The notes beneath the pieces are model-generated. The model was given only the letters and a program-made list of their open reading frames with translations. It made no database searches and had not been told where the DNA came from. DNA of 33,593 nucleotides, taken from assembly GCA_905214235.1 (NCBI GenBank), contig CAJMLF010000022.1, positions 1 through 33,593 on the forward strand. The letters are read 5' to 3'. The position numbers and the translations under genes are program-made. This document shows positions 15,076 to 22,319 of this stretch, piece after piece (position 1 is the stretch's first letter; each line of letters starts with the position of its first letter). This DNA comes from an uncultured bacterium (GTDB lineage Bacteria > Bacillota > Bacilli > Lactobacillales > Lactobacillaceae).

Positions 15076-16551
15076 CTAGCCTTCGTACTTTTCACCCTTG
15101 GTGCTCTTACTCAAGTCCACCTTATCTAACGGGATGATGTGCGTCCGGTAACGAATCTTGTAGTAGAAGAACAGGATCAAGAACAGTGGCACACTCATGT
15201 AGGTAATCAGGATGTTGGACCAGTCGAGCTTAGCAAAGGCATCCACGTTTTGCCCACAAATAACGATGATACACAGGATGAAGGCGAAGATCGGCCCAAA
15301 TGGGTACAGGGTGGCGTGGTACTTTAGTTCGTCAACCGAGTGGCCCTGGGCAATGTAAGCCCGGCGGAAGCGGAAGTGCGAGATGGCAATTCCCAACCAG
15401 GCGATAAAGCCACACAAACCAGAGGCGTCCGTGAGGTATACATAGGCCTGGGGAACAATGAACTGGGTAGCAAAGGCCAGGGTTGAAATAACCATGGTAA
15501 ATACCAAGGCGTAGATTGGAATTCCCCGGCGGTTAACGTAGCCAAGGAAGCGCCATGCGTACCCTTCCCGGGCCTGAGAATAAAGCATCCGGGTTGAGGC
15601 ATAGAGCCCTGAGTTAGCGGCAGAGATAACGGCGGTTAAGATAACCGCGTTCATGATGCTGGCCGCCACTGCCAGGCCGGCCCGCTTGAAGATAATGGTG
15701 AACGGACTCATCGTAATGTTCTGCACGTTTGAGTTCATCAGGTTCTTGTTAGTGTACGGCAATACACAGGCGATGACAAAGATTGCCAGGATGTAGAAGA
15801 GCAGGATCCGCCAGAAAGTAGAGTGGATGGCCTTGGAGATTGACTCCTCAGGCGTTGCTGCTTCCCCAGCCGTAATACCGACCAGTTCCGTCCCCTGGAA
15901 GGAGAATCCAGCAACCAGGAACACACTAATGATGGCGGGAACCCCACCAACAAATGGGGCCTGCTTGTAATGGAAGTTCGAAAGGCCCACTGGCTTACCG
16001 CCCATAATCCCAAAAATAATTGCAATTCCGACAATCAGGAAGAAGACAACGGTAATGACCTTAACAAGGGCCAGCCAGTATTCTGTTTCCCCGTAGGAAC
16101 GGACTGACAACCAGTTAATCAAGAAGATCAGGACCAGGACAATGGTACTGAACACCCAACTAGGAACGTGGGGCAGCCAGAAGTTCATCACGATTCCGGC
16201 ACTGGTGACGTCAACCGGGATGGTAATTGCCCAGTTAAACCAGTAGTTCCACCCCATTGCAAAACCAAGGGCCGGGTCCACAAACTTCGTTGAGTATGCG
16301 GAAAATGATCCCGTTAGCGGCATGTAGGTTGCCATTTCACCAAGACTGGTCATCAAGAAGAAGACCATGATTCCCATAATAACGTAGGCCGTCAGGGCCC
16401 CACCAGGTCCGGCCGTTGAAATTGCCGAACCACTAGTGATAAACAGCCCGGTCCCAATGGTTCCCCCGAGGGCAATCATTGACAGGTGCCGGGTCTTCAA
16501 TGTTCGCTTAATATGACCAGTCGAATGCTGGTCGTGCGTCTCTTCTGCCAT
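15076..16551 (-). CDS. lysP: Lysine-specific amino acid permease LysP
   Basis: APC-superfamily transporter of 491 aa with about twelve membrane segments, importing an amino acid with protons. The first segment has the family signature SMIALGGTIGTGLF (24-37); GITAGE near 225 lies in the substrate-binding region. Sequence alone would give only amino acid permease, but the leader contains a lysine riboswitch with a terminator, which makes lysine the likely substrate. GGAGGA precedes the ATG. It is monocistronic and ends at its own terminator. Expression should fall when intracellular lysine is high. Confidence 0.92.
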   Translation of the reverse strand: MAEETHDQHSTGHIKRTLKTRHLSMIALGGTIGTGLFITSGSAISTAGPGGALTAYVIMGIMVFFLMTSLGEMATYMPLTGSFSAYSTKFVDPALGFAMGWNYWFNWAITIPVDVTSAGIVMNFWLPHVPSWVFSTIVLVLIFLINWLSVRSYGETEYWLALVKVITVVFFLIVGIAIIFGIMGGKPVGLSNFHYKQAPFVGGVPAIISVFLVAGFSFQGTELVGITAGEAATPEESISKAIHSTFWRILLFYILAIFVIACVLPYTNKNLMNSNVQNITMSPFTIIFKRAGLAVAASIMNAVILTAVISAANSGLYASTRMLYSQAREGYAWRFLGYVNRRGIPIYALVFTMVISTLAFATQFIVPQAYVYLTDASGLCGFIAWLGIAISHFRFRRAYIAQGHSVDELKYHATLYPFGPIFAFILCIIVICGQNVDAFAKLDWSNILITYMSVPLFLILFFYYKIRYRTHIIPLDKVDLSKSTKGEKYEG

Positions 16552-16592
16552 TAAGCAAATCCTCCAAACAAATAGATTTTGAAGAGGGTAAC

Positions 16593-16629
16593 AAAAAAGT
16601 CTGCTAACGGCTCATCCCGTTAGCAGACT
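16593..16629 (-). terminator. Regulatory terminator of the lysine riboswitch
   Basis: A 13-bp perfect stem (16598-16610 and 16617-16629, AGTCTGCTAACGG) is followed by six T on the minus strand, between the aptamer and the lysP start. This is the expression platform of a transcription-attenuating riboswitch. Confidence 0.9.
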
Positions 16630-16660
16630 CAATTAACTTCTTGATTATTGAATCACTCGT

Positions 16661-16826
16661 AGGAAGCGCCCCGCGGTAATACCGCGACAGTCCATGACCT
16701 CTTAAGTCATGACCCAACAACTCGGAAAATAAGTTCCGACTTGTTTCGGCGTTTTCCCCTTTCACTCACTGGTCCAGTGCTTATTCACCTCGCAGCAGCT
16801 ACTATTGAAAAACGCAACCTCTTCAT
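16661..16826 (-). ncRNA. Lysine riboswitch (L box) aptamer
   Basis: Minus-strand leader of lysP. It shows the conserved order of the L box: AGAGGTTGCG near the 5' end, then AGTAGC, the block GAAAGGGGAAAACGCCGAA (about 16745-16765), TTGTTGGG (about 16713-16720), and GACTGTCGC (about 16684-16692) before the closing 3' strand GCGCTTCC. The stem-loops between these blocks match the five-helix junction. Lysine binding should favour the downstream terminator. Confidence 0.9.
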
Positions 16827-16836
16827 TTTGTAAAAC

Positions 16837-16864
16837 ATTATACTCTGATTAATCCCGAGTGCAA
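16837..16864 (-). promoter_or_regulatory. lysP promoter
   Basis: On the minus strand a -10 TATAAT (16837-16842) is 16 bp from a -35 TTGCAC (16859-16864), which falls in the 3' end of the preceding acetyltransferase gene. Transcription starts just upstream of the lysine aptamer. Confidence 0.7.
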
Positions 16865-17322
16865 GCGGGCCGGCGCCAAATTAACCGCTTACCTTCCCGG
16901 CCGGTCAGCCGAAAGCCAGAATTTTTCAAGACGTGCTGGGAGCGCTCGTTGTCTTCATCGGTGGTGGCGACGATTGCCAGCGGGGTCCCATCCAAGAAGC
17001 CCCGTAAAGCCTCGGTCATAATCCCCCGCCCCCACACGGACCGGCGTTCAAGGTAACCAACCTCACATTCATTGGTTGCCAGTGCTGGGTTCGTCTGGTC
17101 GGCGGTGATGAGGCCCAGCAGTTTTGCTGGATCCGCCTTCTGGTAAATACCAAACACCTGGACCGCTTGTAAAAACATTTTAATCTCAAAGCTGTTTGCC
17201 GGTAGTGACGTGAAGCTGATGTGGGCAGCGTGCAATAACTCTGGATCAGCCAGCACCTGGGCAACCTGGTGGTCATTATCGGTAATCAGTGGTCTAACTA
17301 TTAATCTCTTTGTCTCTATCAT
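16849..17322 (-). CDS. GNAT-family N-acetyltransferase (RimJ/RimL-like)
   Basis: Acetyl-CoA-dependent acetyltransferase of 157 aa. It opens with the ETKRLIVRPL start common to RimJ/RimL-type enzymes, and has the acetyl-CoA pyrophosphate loop in ERRSVWGRGIMTEAL (about 91-105) followed by NERSQHVLKNSGF (about 124-136), the usual C-terminal signature. The substrate (protein N terminus, antibiotic or metabolite) is not predictable. The ribosome binding site is weak. The last codons overlap the lysP promoter, and no terminator separates it from lysP, so low read-through into the riboswitch is possible. Confidence 0.82.
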   Translation of the reverse strand: MIETKRLIVRPLITDNDHQVAQVLADPELLHAAHISFTSLPANSFEIKMFLQAVQVFGIYQKADPAKLLGLITADQTNPALATNECEVGYLERRSVWGRGIMTEALRGFLDGTPLAIVATTDEDNERSQHVLKNSGFRLTGREGKRLIWRRPACTRD

Positions 17323-17340
17323 GAATATTTCCCGGGCAAT

Positions 17341-17373
17341 AAAAAAGGAGTTGCAACCAAGTCACAGCTCTTT
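17341..17373 (-). terminator. Terminator of the PAP2 phosphatase gene
   Basis: A hairpin pairing AAAG-AGCTGTGA with TTGCAACTCCTTT (one bulge, some G-U) is followed by TTT on the minus strand, directly after the phosphatase stop. Confidence 0.65.
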
Positions 17374-17383
17374 ACTTGTTTCA

Positions 17384-18058
17384 TTAAATAATCGAATCTT
17401 CTAGCATTGGAATTCGTTGCAGGCGCGGCGCCCAAGCAACGTACAGCCATTCAGCAACCTGGAGCCAAGCATACGCCAACAGCATTGCGCCAATCGTATC
17501 GAATGGCCAGTGGGCGTACAGGTAAACCCGTGAAATTGCCAAGAAGAAGATGGTAAACACCAGCAAGATTTGGCAAATTGTCCGGACTGACCGCCGTTGG
17601 ATTAACGGCAGAACAACCAAGAGGAGGATCGCCGCAACCAGGAAGATTCCCAGCGTGTGACCACTAGGAAAGCTATAACCGTCATCAGCTGCCAGGTGTT
17701 GGGCCGGACGAGCACGCTTAACGATGTGCTTAAAGACTTCACCGAAGAAATCCCCACCGATCAACGTGCAGACCGCCCAAATTGCGGGAATCTTGCACTG
17801 CCTCAACCATAGGAAAACGGCAATGATAATCACCCAGATGATATCCATCTTGGGGCTAGCAATAAACGATAAGAAAGTCATCAGGGCGTGGAACCAGCCG
17901 ATACCTTCAAGGCGCTGGCTGGTGAAGAGTGATTGTAAGACGGCATCCATCATCGTTGCCACCGAAGAATTAAACTTGATCAATAGCAACAAGATGATAA
18001 AGAAGCCCCCACTAAATGCAAATCGACGCCAGCGATGATTATCGCGTTCAATAAACAT
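17384..18058 (-). CDS. PAP2-family membrane phosphatase
   Basis: Integral membrane phosphatase, 224 aa, probably acting on a lipid phosphate such as undecaprenyl pyrophosphate or phosphatidate at the outer face. All three phosphatase signature motifs are present: KHIVKRARP (K110-R117-P118), PSGH (131-134) and SRVYLYAHWPFD (S176, R177, H183, D187). About five to six hydrophobic segments surround them. TAGGAGT precedes the ATG. The gene stands alone between two terminators. Diacylglycerol-pyrophosphatase and bacitracin-resistance roles are alternatives; nothing in the sequence separates them. Confidence 0.88.
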   Translation of the reverse strand: MFIERDNHRWRRFAFSGGFFIILLLLIKFNSSVATMMDAVLQSLFTSQRLEGIGWFHALMTFLSFIASPKMDIIWVIIIAVFLWLRQCKIPAIWAVCTLIGGDFFGEVFKHIVKRARPAQHLAADDGYSFPSGHTLGIFLVAAILLLVVLPLIQRRSVRTICQILLVFTIFFLAISRVYLYAHWPFDTIGAMLLAYAWLQVAEWLYVAWAPRLQRIPMLEDSII

Positions 18059-18136
18059 ATATGATTACTCCTAATTCTAATTTTTAGCAATTATTTTGAG
18101 TATACCACAAGTCAATTTACTCGCGCAGTGCTTTAT

Positions 18137-18174
18137 CAAAAAACAAGCGGGGAAATAATTACCTTCCTCGCTTG
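18137..18174 (-). terminator. Terminator of the metalloregulator gene
   Basis: The stem CAAGCGAGGAA...TTCCCCGCTTG (one A-C mismatch) is followed by six T on the minus strand, shortly after the stop codon. Confidence 0.75.
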
Positions 18175-18182
18175 AACTTTTC

Positions 18183-18830
18183 TTATTTAATAAAGATGTT
18201 ATGGGCCGCCTTGTAAGATACGTTAATTTCCTTGTCACTGCCGTCCTTTTCAATGACAATTGGACCCTCAAATGGTTCGTGACGAATGACTTTCACTGTC
18301 TCTGAAGGGCGCAATTGCAATTCCTCCAGGTAAGTCAACAGTTCGTGGTTGTCTAAGAACCGTTCCAGTTCAACTTCTTCACCATCCTCGGCATCGGCTA
18401 ACAAGCGGTGACTTACGTCAGGAAACTTGCCATTGGCCGAAGGAATAACCCCACCGTGGGGACAGTGTTTAGGGTGTTGTAAGTAGTCATCCAAGGCAGT
18501 TGCCAACCGATTGCTCGTTTGGTGCTCCAGAATTTCCGCTTCTGAGTGAACGTCCGCAAAATTGTAATTTAACTTGTCCACTAAGAATGTTTCCCATAGC
18601 CGGTGCTTACGTACTAATTCTGCCGCATATTTTTGGCCCTTCGCTGTCAATGAAATTCCGGCGTATGGTTCGTGGACAACGAGCCCCTCGTCGGCCAACT
18701 TGGAAATCATTTCGGTCACTGAACCAGCAGCAATTCCTAATCCTAATGAAATTTCCTTGTTGGAAACTTTCTTATGACTACCGCCGAGCTCAAAGATGAT
18801 TTTCAAGTAATCTTCCTTCATTGGAGTCAA
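18183..18830 (-). CDS. DtxR-family Mn/Zn-dependent repressor (PsaR/ScaR type)
   Basis: Metal-activated transcriptional repressor, 215 aa: winged HTH (about 1-70), dimer and metal domain (about 71-140), and a C-terminal FeoA/SH3-like domain (about 145-215). Counting from the TTG, candidate metal ligands fall at D7, H76, E80, E99, E102, H103, C123, H125 and D160, the positions I recall for the two metal sites of streptococcal PsaR/ScaR. That supports a manganese sensor with a second zinc-type site. The start is TTG at 18830 (GAGGTG 7 nt upstream); it gives MTPMKEDYLK, like the family's MTPNKEDYLK. The ATG four codons in lies too far from the ribosome binding site. It is divergent from a CDF exporter. 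Confidence 0.9.
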   Translation of the reverse strand: MTPMKEDYLKIIFELGGSHKKVSNKEISLGLGIAAGSVTEMISKLADEGLVVHEPYAGISLTAKGQKYAAELVRKHRLWETFLVDKLNYNFADVHSEAEILEHQTSNRLATALDDYLQHPKHCPHGGVIPSANGKFPDVSHRLLADAEDGEEVELERFLDNHELLTYLEELQLRPSETVKVIRHEPFEGPIVIEKDGSDKEINVSYKAAHNIFIK

Positions 18831-18905
18831 TCTAGTTCACCTCTCAATAAATTTTTGGCCTTCGAACGGTCATAACACAATAACTCGATATTGAATATAT
18901 TACGA

Positions 18906-18958
18906 TTATAGCATAATATAAAAACGAGTAGTTTGGATTGCCTAACTTTTTCGTTAGC
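18906..18958. promoter_or_regulatory. Divergent control region of metalloregulator and CDF genes
   Basis: On the minus strand an extended -10 (TGCTATAAT, TATAAT at 18906-18911) serves the regulator gene. At 18943-18958 an inverted repeat CTAAC-TTTTTC-GTTAG, inside GCCTAAC...GTTAGC, lies between the divergent starts and resembles DtxR-class operators (TTAGG/CCTAA halves). A plus-strand promoter TTAGCT-17 bp-TACATT follows. The operator assignment is inference. Confidence 0.4.
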
Positions 18959-19027
18959 TACAATCACTAATTTTAGTACATTGCGATTAAAAATTGCAAT
19001 CAATATGCAGAGGAGCATTCATTAATT

Positions 19028-19951
19028 ATGAAAGAAAGAATCACGGGGCAACGCTTCCTAGCTGTTACCCTGCTAAATGTCTTAATCACGGTTGTTGAAA
19101 TCATTGGGGGGCTAATTTCTGGTAGTTTGGCCCTTCTCTCCGATGCCTTCCATAACATGGGCGATTCATTTTCCATCATCCTGGGTTACTTTGCCCAGCA
19201 AATTGGTGGCCGGCCGGAAACCCGGAAAAGTACTTATGGCTACCGGCGGGCAGAGATTCTCTCAGCCCTGACCAACAGTCTCCTGCTGGTAATTATTGCC
19301 ATCTTTTTGATTGGTGAAGCCATCCAGCGGCTGAGCCATCCCCAACACATTAACGGGACAATCATGATGATTGTCGCGGTCGTCGGGCTCGTTGCCAACT
19401 TCCTATCCGCCGCCCTCCTCCATTCGGGCAGTCACGATAACCTGAACGTCAAGGCAACCTACCTCCACGTTTTGAGCGACGCCCTTTCGTCAGTTGCTGT
19501 GATCATCGGGGGGATCATCCTGATCTTTGTCAACGTTCCGTGGCTGGACCCGCTCTTAACCATTGCGGTTGCCATTTACATTGCTTACGAATCGCTGCCA
19601 ATTATCAACCAGACCATTCGGATCCTAATGCAGTCGTCACCCGACCTGGACTACGAGGCGATTGCCAAGGACCTGACAAGCATTGACGGCATCGACGCCG
19701 TCCACCACGTCCACGCCTGGATGATTGATGAGCACCACATTATCTTCTCTGCCCACCTCAACTGTGAGGATAAACCCCTCAGCCAGATTGAGCAGATCTA
19801 CTCCCAAGTGGAGAAGGTTCTCCGTGAAAAATACGGGATCTGTCACATCACCCTCCAAGCAGAGTGTAGCCGCGGCAAGGGCGAAGAGCTCTTCAACACC
19901 GTCGCTGACGAACGCGAAATGATTAATGATCACGGAACAACAAATAAATAA
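19028..19951 (+). CDS. Cation diffusion facilitator, zinc-type exporter (CzcD-like)
   Basis: Membrane metal/proton antiporter, 307 aa, with six membrane segments and a C-terminal cytoplasmic metal-sensing domain (about 210-307). The transport site is formed by H42 and D46 (SDAFHNMGDS) and H147 and D151 (HVLSDALSS). The HD-HD arrangement is characteristic of Zn/Cd carriers; manganese CDFs use a DD-DD site. The His-rich stretch VHHVHAWMIDEHH near 235 is the usual cytoplasmic metal-binding region. AGAGGAG lies 12 nt before the ATG, slightly long. It is divergent from the metalloregulator and convergent with the VIT genes. Confidence 0.92.
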   Translation: MKERITGQRFLAVTLLNVLITVVEIIGGLISGSLALLSDAFHNMGDSFSIILGYFAQQIGGRPETRKSTYGYRRAEILSALTNSLLLVIIAIFLIGEAIQRLSHPQHINGTIMMIVAVVGLVANFLSAALLHSGSHDNLNVKATYLHVLSDALSSVAVIIGGIILIFVNVPWLDPLLTIAVAIYIAYESLPIINQTIRILMQSSPDLDYEAIAKDLTSIDGIDAVHHVHAWMIDEHHIIFSAHLNCEDKPLSQIEQIYSQVEKVLREKYGICHITLQAECSRGKGEELFNTVADEREMINDHGTTNK

Positions 19952-19957
19952 ATAGAT

Positions 19958-19996
19958 AAAAAAGCCACTGACGTCAACCAAACGCCAGTGGCTTTT
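19958..19996. terminator. Bidirectional terminator between CDF and VIT genes
   Basis: The stem AAAAGCCACTG...CAGTGGCTTTT (19960-19970 and 19986-19996) has four T after it on the plus strand and six T on the minus strand. Confidence 0.8.
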
Positions 19997-20015
19997 CGCA
20001 TATAATAGCTAAATT

Positions 20016-20705
20016 TTAGAATAACTTACCGACACCGTAGTGGATGGTAATCGTAATCAAACCAATGATGATGTTCCGAATAACCGCAATCTTAACCAGG
20101 CCGTTACCGAGCTTTGAGCTGATGAACGCCGTTAAGGCACTCGTCAAGATAACCGCCAGAATAACGGCAATCCACTTGTAAGCTTCGGGAGCAAAGGTCA
20201 TCGCCATCAGTGGGAAAAGGCCCCCAGCTGCGGCCGAGAACAAGGACGAGAAGGCAGCGTCCCAGGGGTTCAGGTAGTGTCCCAATTCGATATCATACTT
20301 GACCCGGACAACCGTTTCGAGCGGCTTCTTCTTTAGTAGGTCCCGGGCAATCGCCAGCGAAGTCTCCGGACTAACCCCCTTACCAACGTAGTACTTTTGA
20401 ACGGCGGCCAGTTCGCCTTCAAAATCCGTCTTCAACAGCTCTTCTTCATGGGCAACCGCTGACTTTTCGGTATCCTTCTGGGTAGAAACGGAGGCATATT
20501 CCCCCGACGCCATTGAGAAGGCACAGGCAAGCAGGTCAGATAAACCGGCAATAAAGATTGTAAACCGGTCAGTCGTTGCGGCGGCCACGGAAACCAGGAC
20601 CCCGACAACCGTCAAGATACCGTCGTTAGAACCTAAGACACCTGCACGGAGGGTATTCAGTTTTTCTTCCATTGTTTGTTTTTGACGTTTCTTTACGTTT
20701 TCCAT
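20016..20705 (-). CDS. VIT1/CCC1-family metal transporter (second copy)
   Basis: Membrane protein of 229 aa in the vacuolar iron transporter (VIT/CCC1) family, which moves Fe(II) or Mn(II) across membranes. It has family segments RAGVLGSNDGILTVVG (about 20-35) and ASGEYASVSTQKD (near 66-78), a charged cytoplasmic metal-binding stretch (about 80-140), and three C-terminal membrane segments, about five in all. The ATG at 20705 follows AAGGGGG; a TTG one codon earlier is possible. It starts 15 nt after the stop of the first VIT gene, so the two are co-transcribed and may form a heterodimer (inference). Confidence 0.88.
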   Translation of the reverse strand: MENVKKRQKQTMEEKLNTLRAGVLGSNDGILTVVGVLVSVAAATTDRFTIFIAGLSDLLACAFSMASGEYASVSTQKDTEKSAVAHEEELLKTDFEGELAAVQKYYVGKGVSPETSLAIARDLLKKKPLETVVRVKYDIELGHYLNPWDAAFSSLFSAAAGGLFPLMAMTFAPEAYKWIAVILAVILTSALTAFISSKLGNGLVKIAVIRNIIIGLITITIHYGVGKLF

Positions 20706-20720
20706 CAAAACTCATCCCCC

Positions 20721-21404
20721 TTAACGTGCAAATAATTGACCAATTACAAACGTCACACCCATCGTAAGCAGACCGGCGGCCGCATTCCTGATCATTGACT
20801 TGACCCGGTTAGACTTACCCAAAACGGCCGCAAAGTAACCGGTGATAAGGAGGGCGATTAAAACCGCCACCATGGTAGCCAAGATCCGCACATGGGCGGG
20901 CGCCATCGTCACCGCAACCATCGGTAAGATCGATCCAGTTGGGAACGAAATGAACGACGCAATCGCGGCCGCGTACGGACTAGTAAAGTCCTGGGGATTA
21001 AAGCCGTAACGCTCTTGAACAGCCGTCCCGAGTGAATCCTTTTTCATCAGTTCGGTCGTTGCTTGGTGGGCCAGCTTGGGGTCAATATCTTGGGCCTCGT
21101 ACTTCTTTTGGACATAGTTAAATTCTTGCTGGTACTGGTCCTCAAGCCGTTGCCGCTCACTAATCAGTGCCATCTTTTGTGAATCCTTTTGTGTGGATAC
21201 GGAAACGTACTCCCCCATACACATGGAAATCATTCCCGCAAGGCTGCCGGAAAGTCCAGAAATCAAAATTGAATAGGCATTACTCGTCGCCGCAGCAACA
21301 CCAATAACAATCCCGGCAACTGAAATAATGCCATCATTAGCCCCCATCACACTTGCACGGAGGACATTAACCTTCTGGGCCAATGACATCTTTTTCTTTG
21401 GCAT
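20721..21404 (-). CDS. VIT1/CCC1-family metal transporter (first copy)
   Basis: Paralogue of the adjacent gene, 227 aa, with RASVMGANDGIISVAG (about 16-31), CMGEYVSVSTQKDS (about 62-75), a cytoplasmic helical linker rich in Glu, Gln and Lys (about 76-135), and the same membrane topology. Bacterial VIT proteins are thought to export iron or manganese. The ATG follows GGGAGGAAG. It leads the two-gene operon, and its promoter -10 is covered by a 9-3-9 inverted repeat, so metal-responsive repression is likely. The product of a recent duplication would be more alike; these two have clearly diverged. Confidence 0.88.
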   Translation of the reverse strand: MPKKKMSLAQKVNVLRASVMGANDGIISVAGIVIGVAAATSNAYSILISGLSGSLAGMISMCMGEYVSVSTQKDSQKMALISERQRLEDQYQQEFNYVQKKYEAQDIDPKLAHQATTELMKKDSLGTAVQERYGFNPQDFTSPYAAAIASFISFPTGSILPMVAVTMAPAHVRILATMVAVLIALLITGYFAAVLGKSNRVKSMIRNAAAGLLTMGVTFVIGQLFAR

Positions 21405-21427
21405 ATTTCTTCCTCCCTCACGCTAGT

Positions 21428-21503
21428 TTAGAATCATTATAACATAATGATTGCTATATTCAACCGTTTAATTAGATTGAATCCCTCTTAATTAGAATCA
21501 TTA
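21428..21503 (-). promoter_or_regulatory. VIT operon promoter with operator-like inverted repeat
   Basis: On the minus strand a -35 TTGAAT (21458-21463) is 16 bp from a -10 TATAAT (21436-21441). A perfect inverted repeat, AATCATTAT-AAC-ATAATGATT (21432-21452), covers the -10. Its extended half TTAGAATCATTA (21428-21439) recurs as a direct copy at 21492-21503. The pattern resembles Fur/PerR-type boxes, but the binding protein is not known. Confidence 0.6.
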
Positions 21504-21521
21504 AAATTTATTATTAGATGT

Positions 21522-21554
21522 AAAAAGCGATAGCCCACAGTGGCTATCGCTTTT
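21522..21554 (-). terminator. Terminator of the universal stress protein gene
   Basis: A 13-bp perfect stem (AAAAGCGATAGCC with GGCTATCGCTTTT) and a short loop are followed by TTTTTACATC on the minus strand. Confidence 0.85.
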
Positions 21555-21578
21555 ACAATCATAAGTTCTTACTTAGGT

Positions 21579-22055
21579 TTATTCGTAAGTTTGAACGGCA
21601 GTTGTCCGAATGACGAACACTGAAGTTCCGGCATGACGCGTCATGTAGGAAGCCTGGGACCCAACTGCCTTACGGTTGCCCCACTTACCAATTGAACCAA
21701 TAATCAACAGGTCCGGTTGGAAGGCAGGAATAACGTGGTTACAAATCCGTTCGGCCGGACGTTCACCATGGTCGACAATTCCCGTGATCTTCTTCGGGTC
21801 AACACCATAATCAATGGCAGCTTGAACGTATTCGTTAACCCGCTTCTTTAATTCGGATTCGCTACTGTGAACGTAATCCTTATCGAGAATTTGGTAAACA
21901 TTAATGTGGCCAGTCTCCAGAATAGAAACGATTCCTAATTCGGAACCATCCCGCTTGGCCTTGTCAACAGCGTATGAAAAGGCTGCCCGGGCGTCTGGTG
22001 CGTCGTCGACACCAACGAGGATCTTCTTGAACTTCTTTGGCTTAATTTCAAACAT
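21579..22055 (-). CDS. Universal stress protein (UspA family)
   Basis: Cytoplasmic nucleotide-binding stress protein, 158 aa. It has the N-terminal KKILVGVDDAPDARAAFSYA strand and helix, and a C-terminal ATP-binding motif in IIGSIGKWGNRKAVGSQASYM (about 118-138) matching GxxGx(9)GS, so it is probably an ATP-binding type. AGAGGGGA precedes the ATG. It is monocistronic, upstream of the VIT operon but separated from it by a strong terminator, and divergent from pepD. Its precise role is unknown. Confidence 0.9.
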   Translation of the reverse strand: MFEIKPKKFKKILVGVDDAPDARAAFSYAVDKAKRDGSELGIVSILETGHINVYQILDKDYVHSSESELKKRVNEYVQAAIDYGVDPKKITGIVDHGERPAERICNHVIPAFQPDLLIIGSIGKWGNRKAVGSQASYMTRHAGTSVFVIRTTAVQTYE

Positions 22056-22319
22056 TAGTATTCCCCTCTCTAGGTTCTCTTAACAGCAAGCAGTATGCCA
22101 GCCCGCTATTAACTTCCAATAACTATGTTACTACTAATCTTTAATTTGTAAATAATTATTTTGGGTATCCTAAAACAAAAGTCAAAAAGAGAGGATTTAA
22201 TCTTTCTTGAAACACTACTTTCTACCATTGCGATTATGGTGATCGCCCGCCCCCACAAAAGTGTTATTATTAATGGTAATTGAAGTGTATTTTTATTTAC
22301 GAAAGGAACTGTGACCAAG

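Noticed and set aside
18827..19018. Minus-strand open frame of 63 codons upstream of the metalloregulator gene
   Set aside because: It has no ribosome binding site, covers the divergent promoter region and shows no conserved features.
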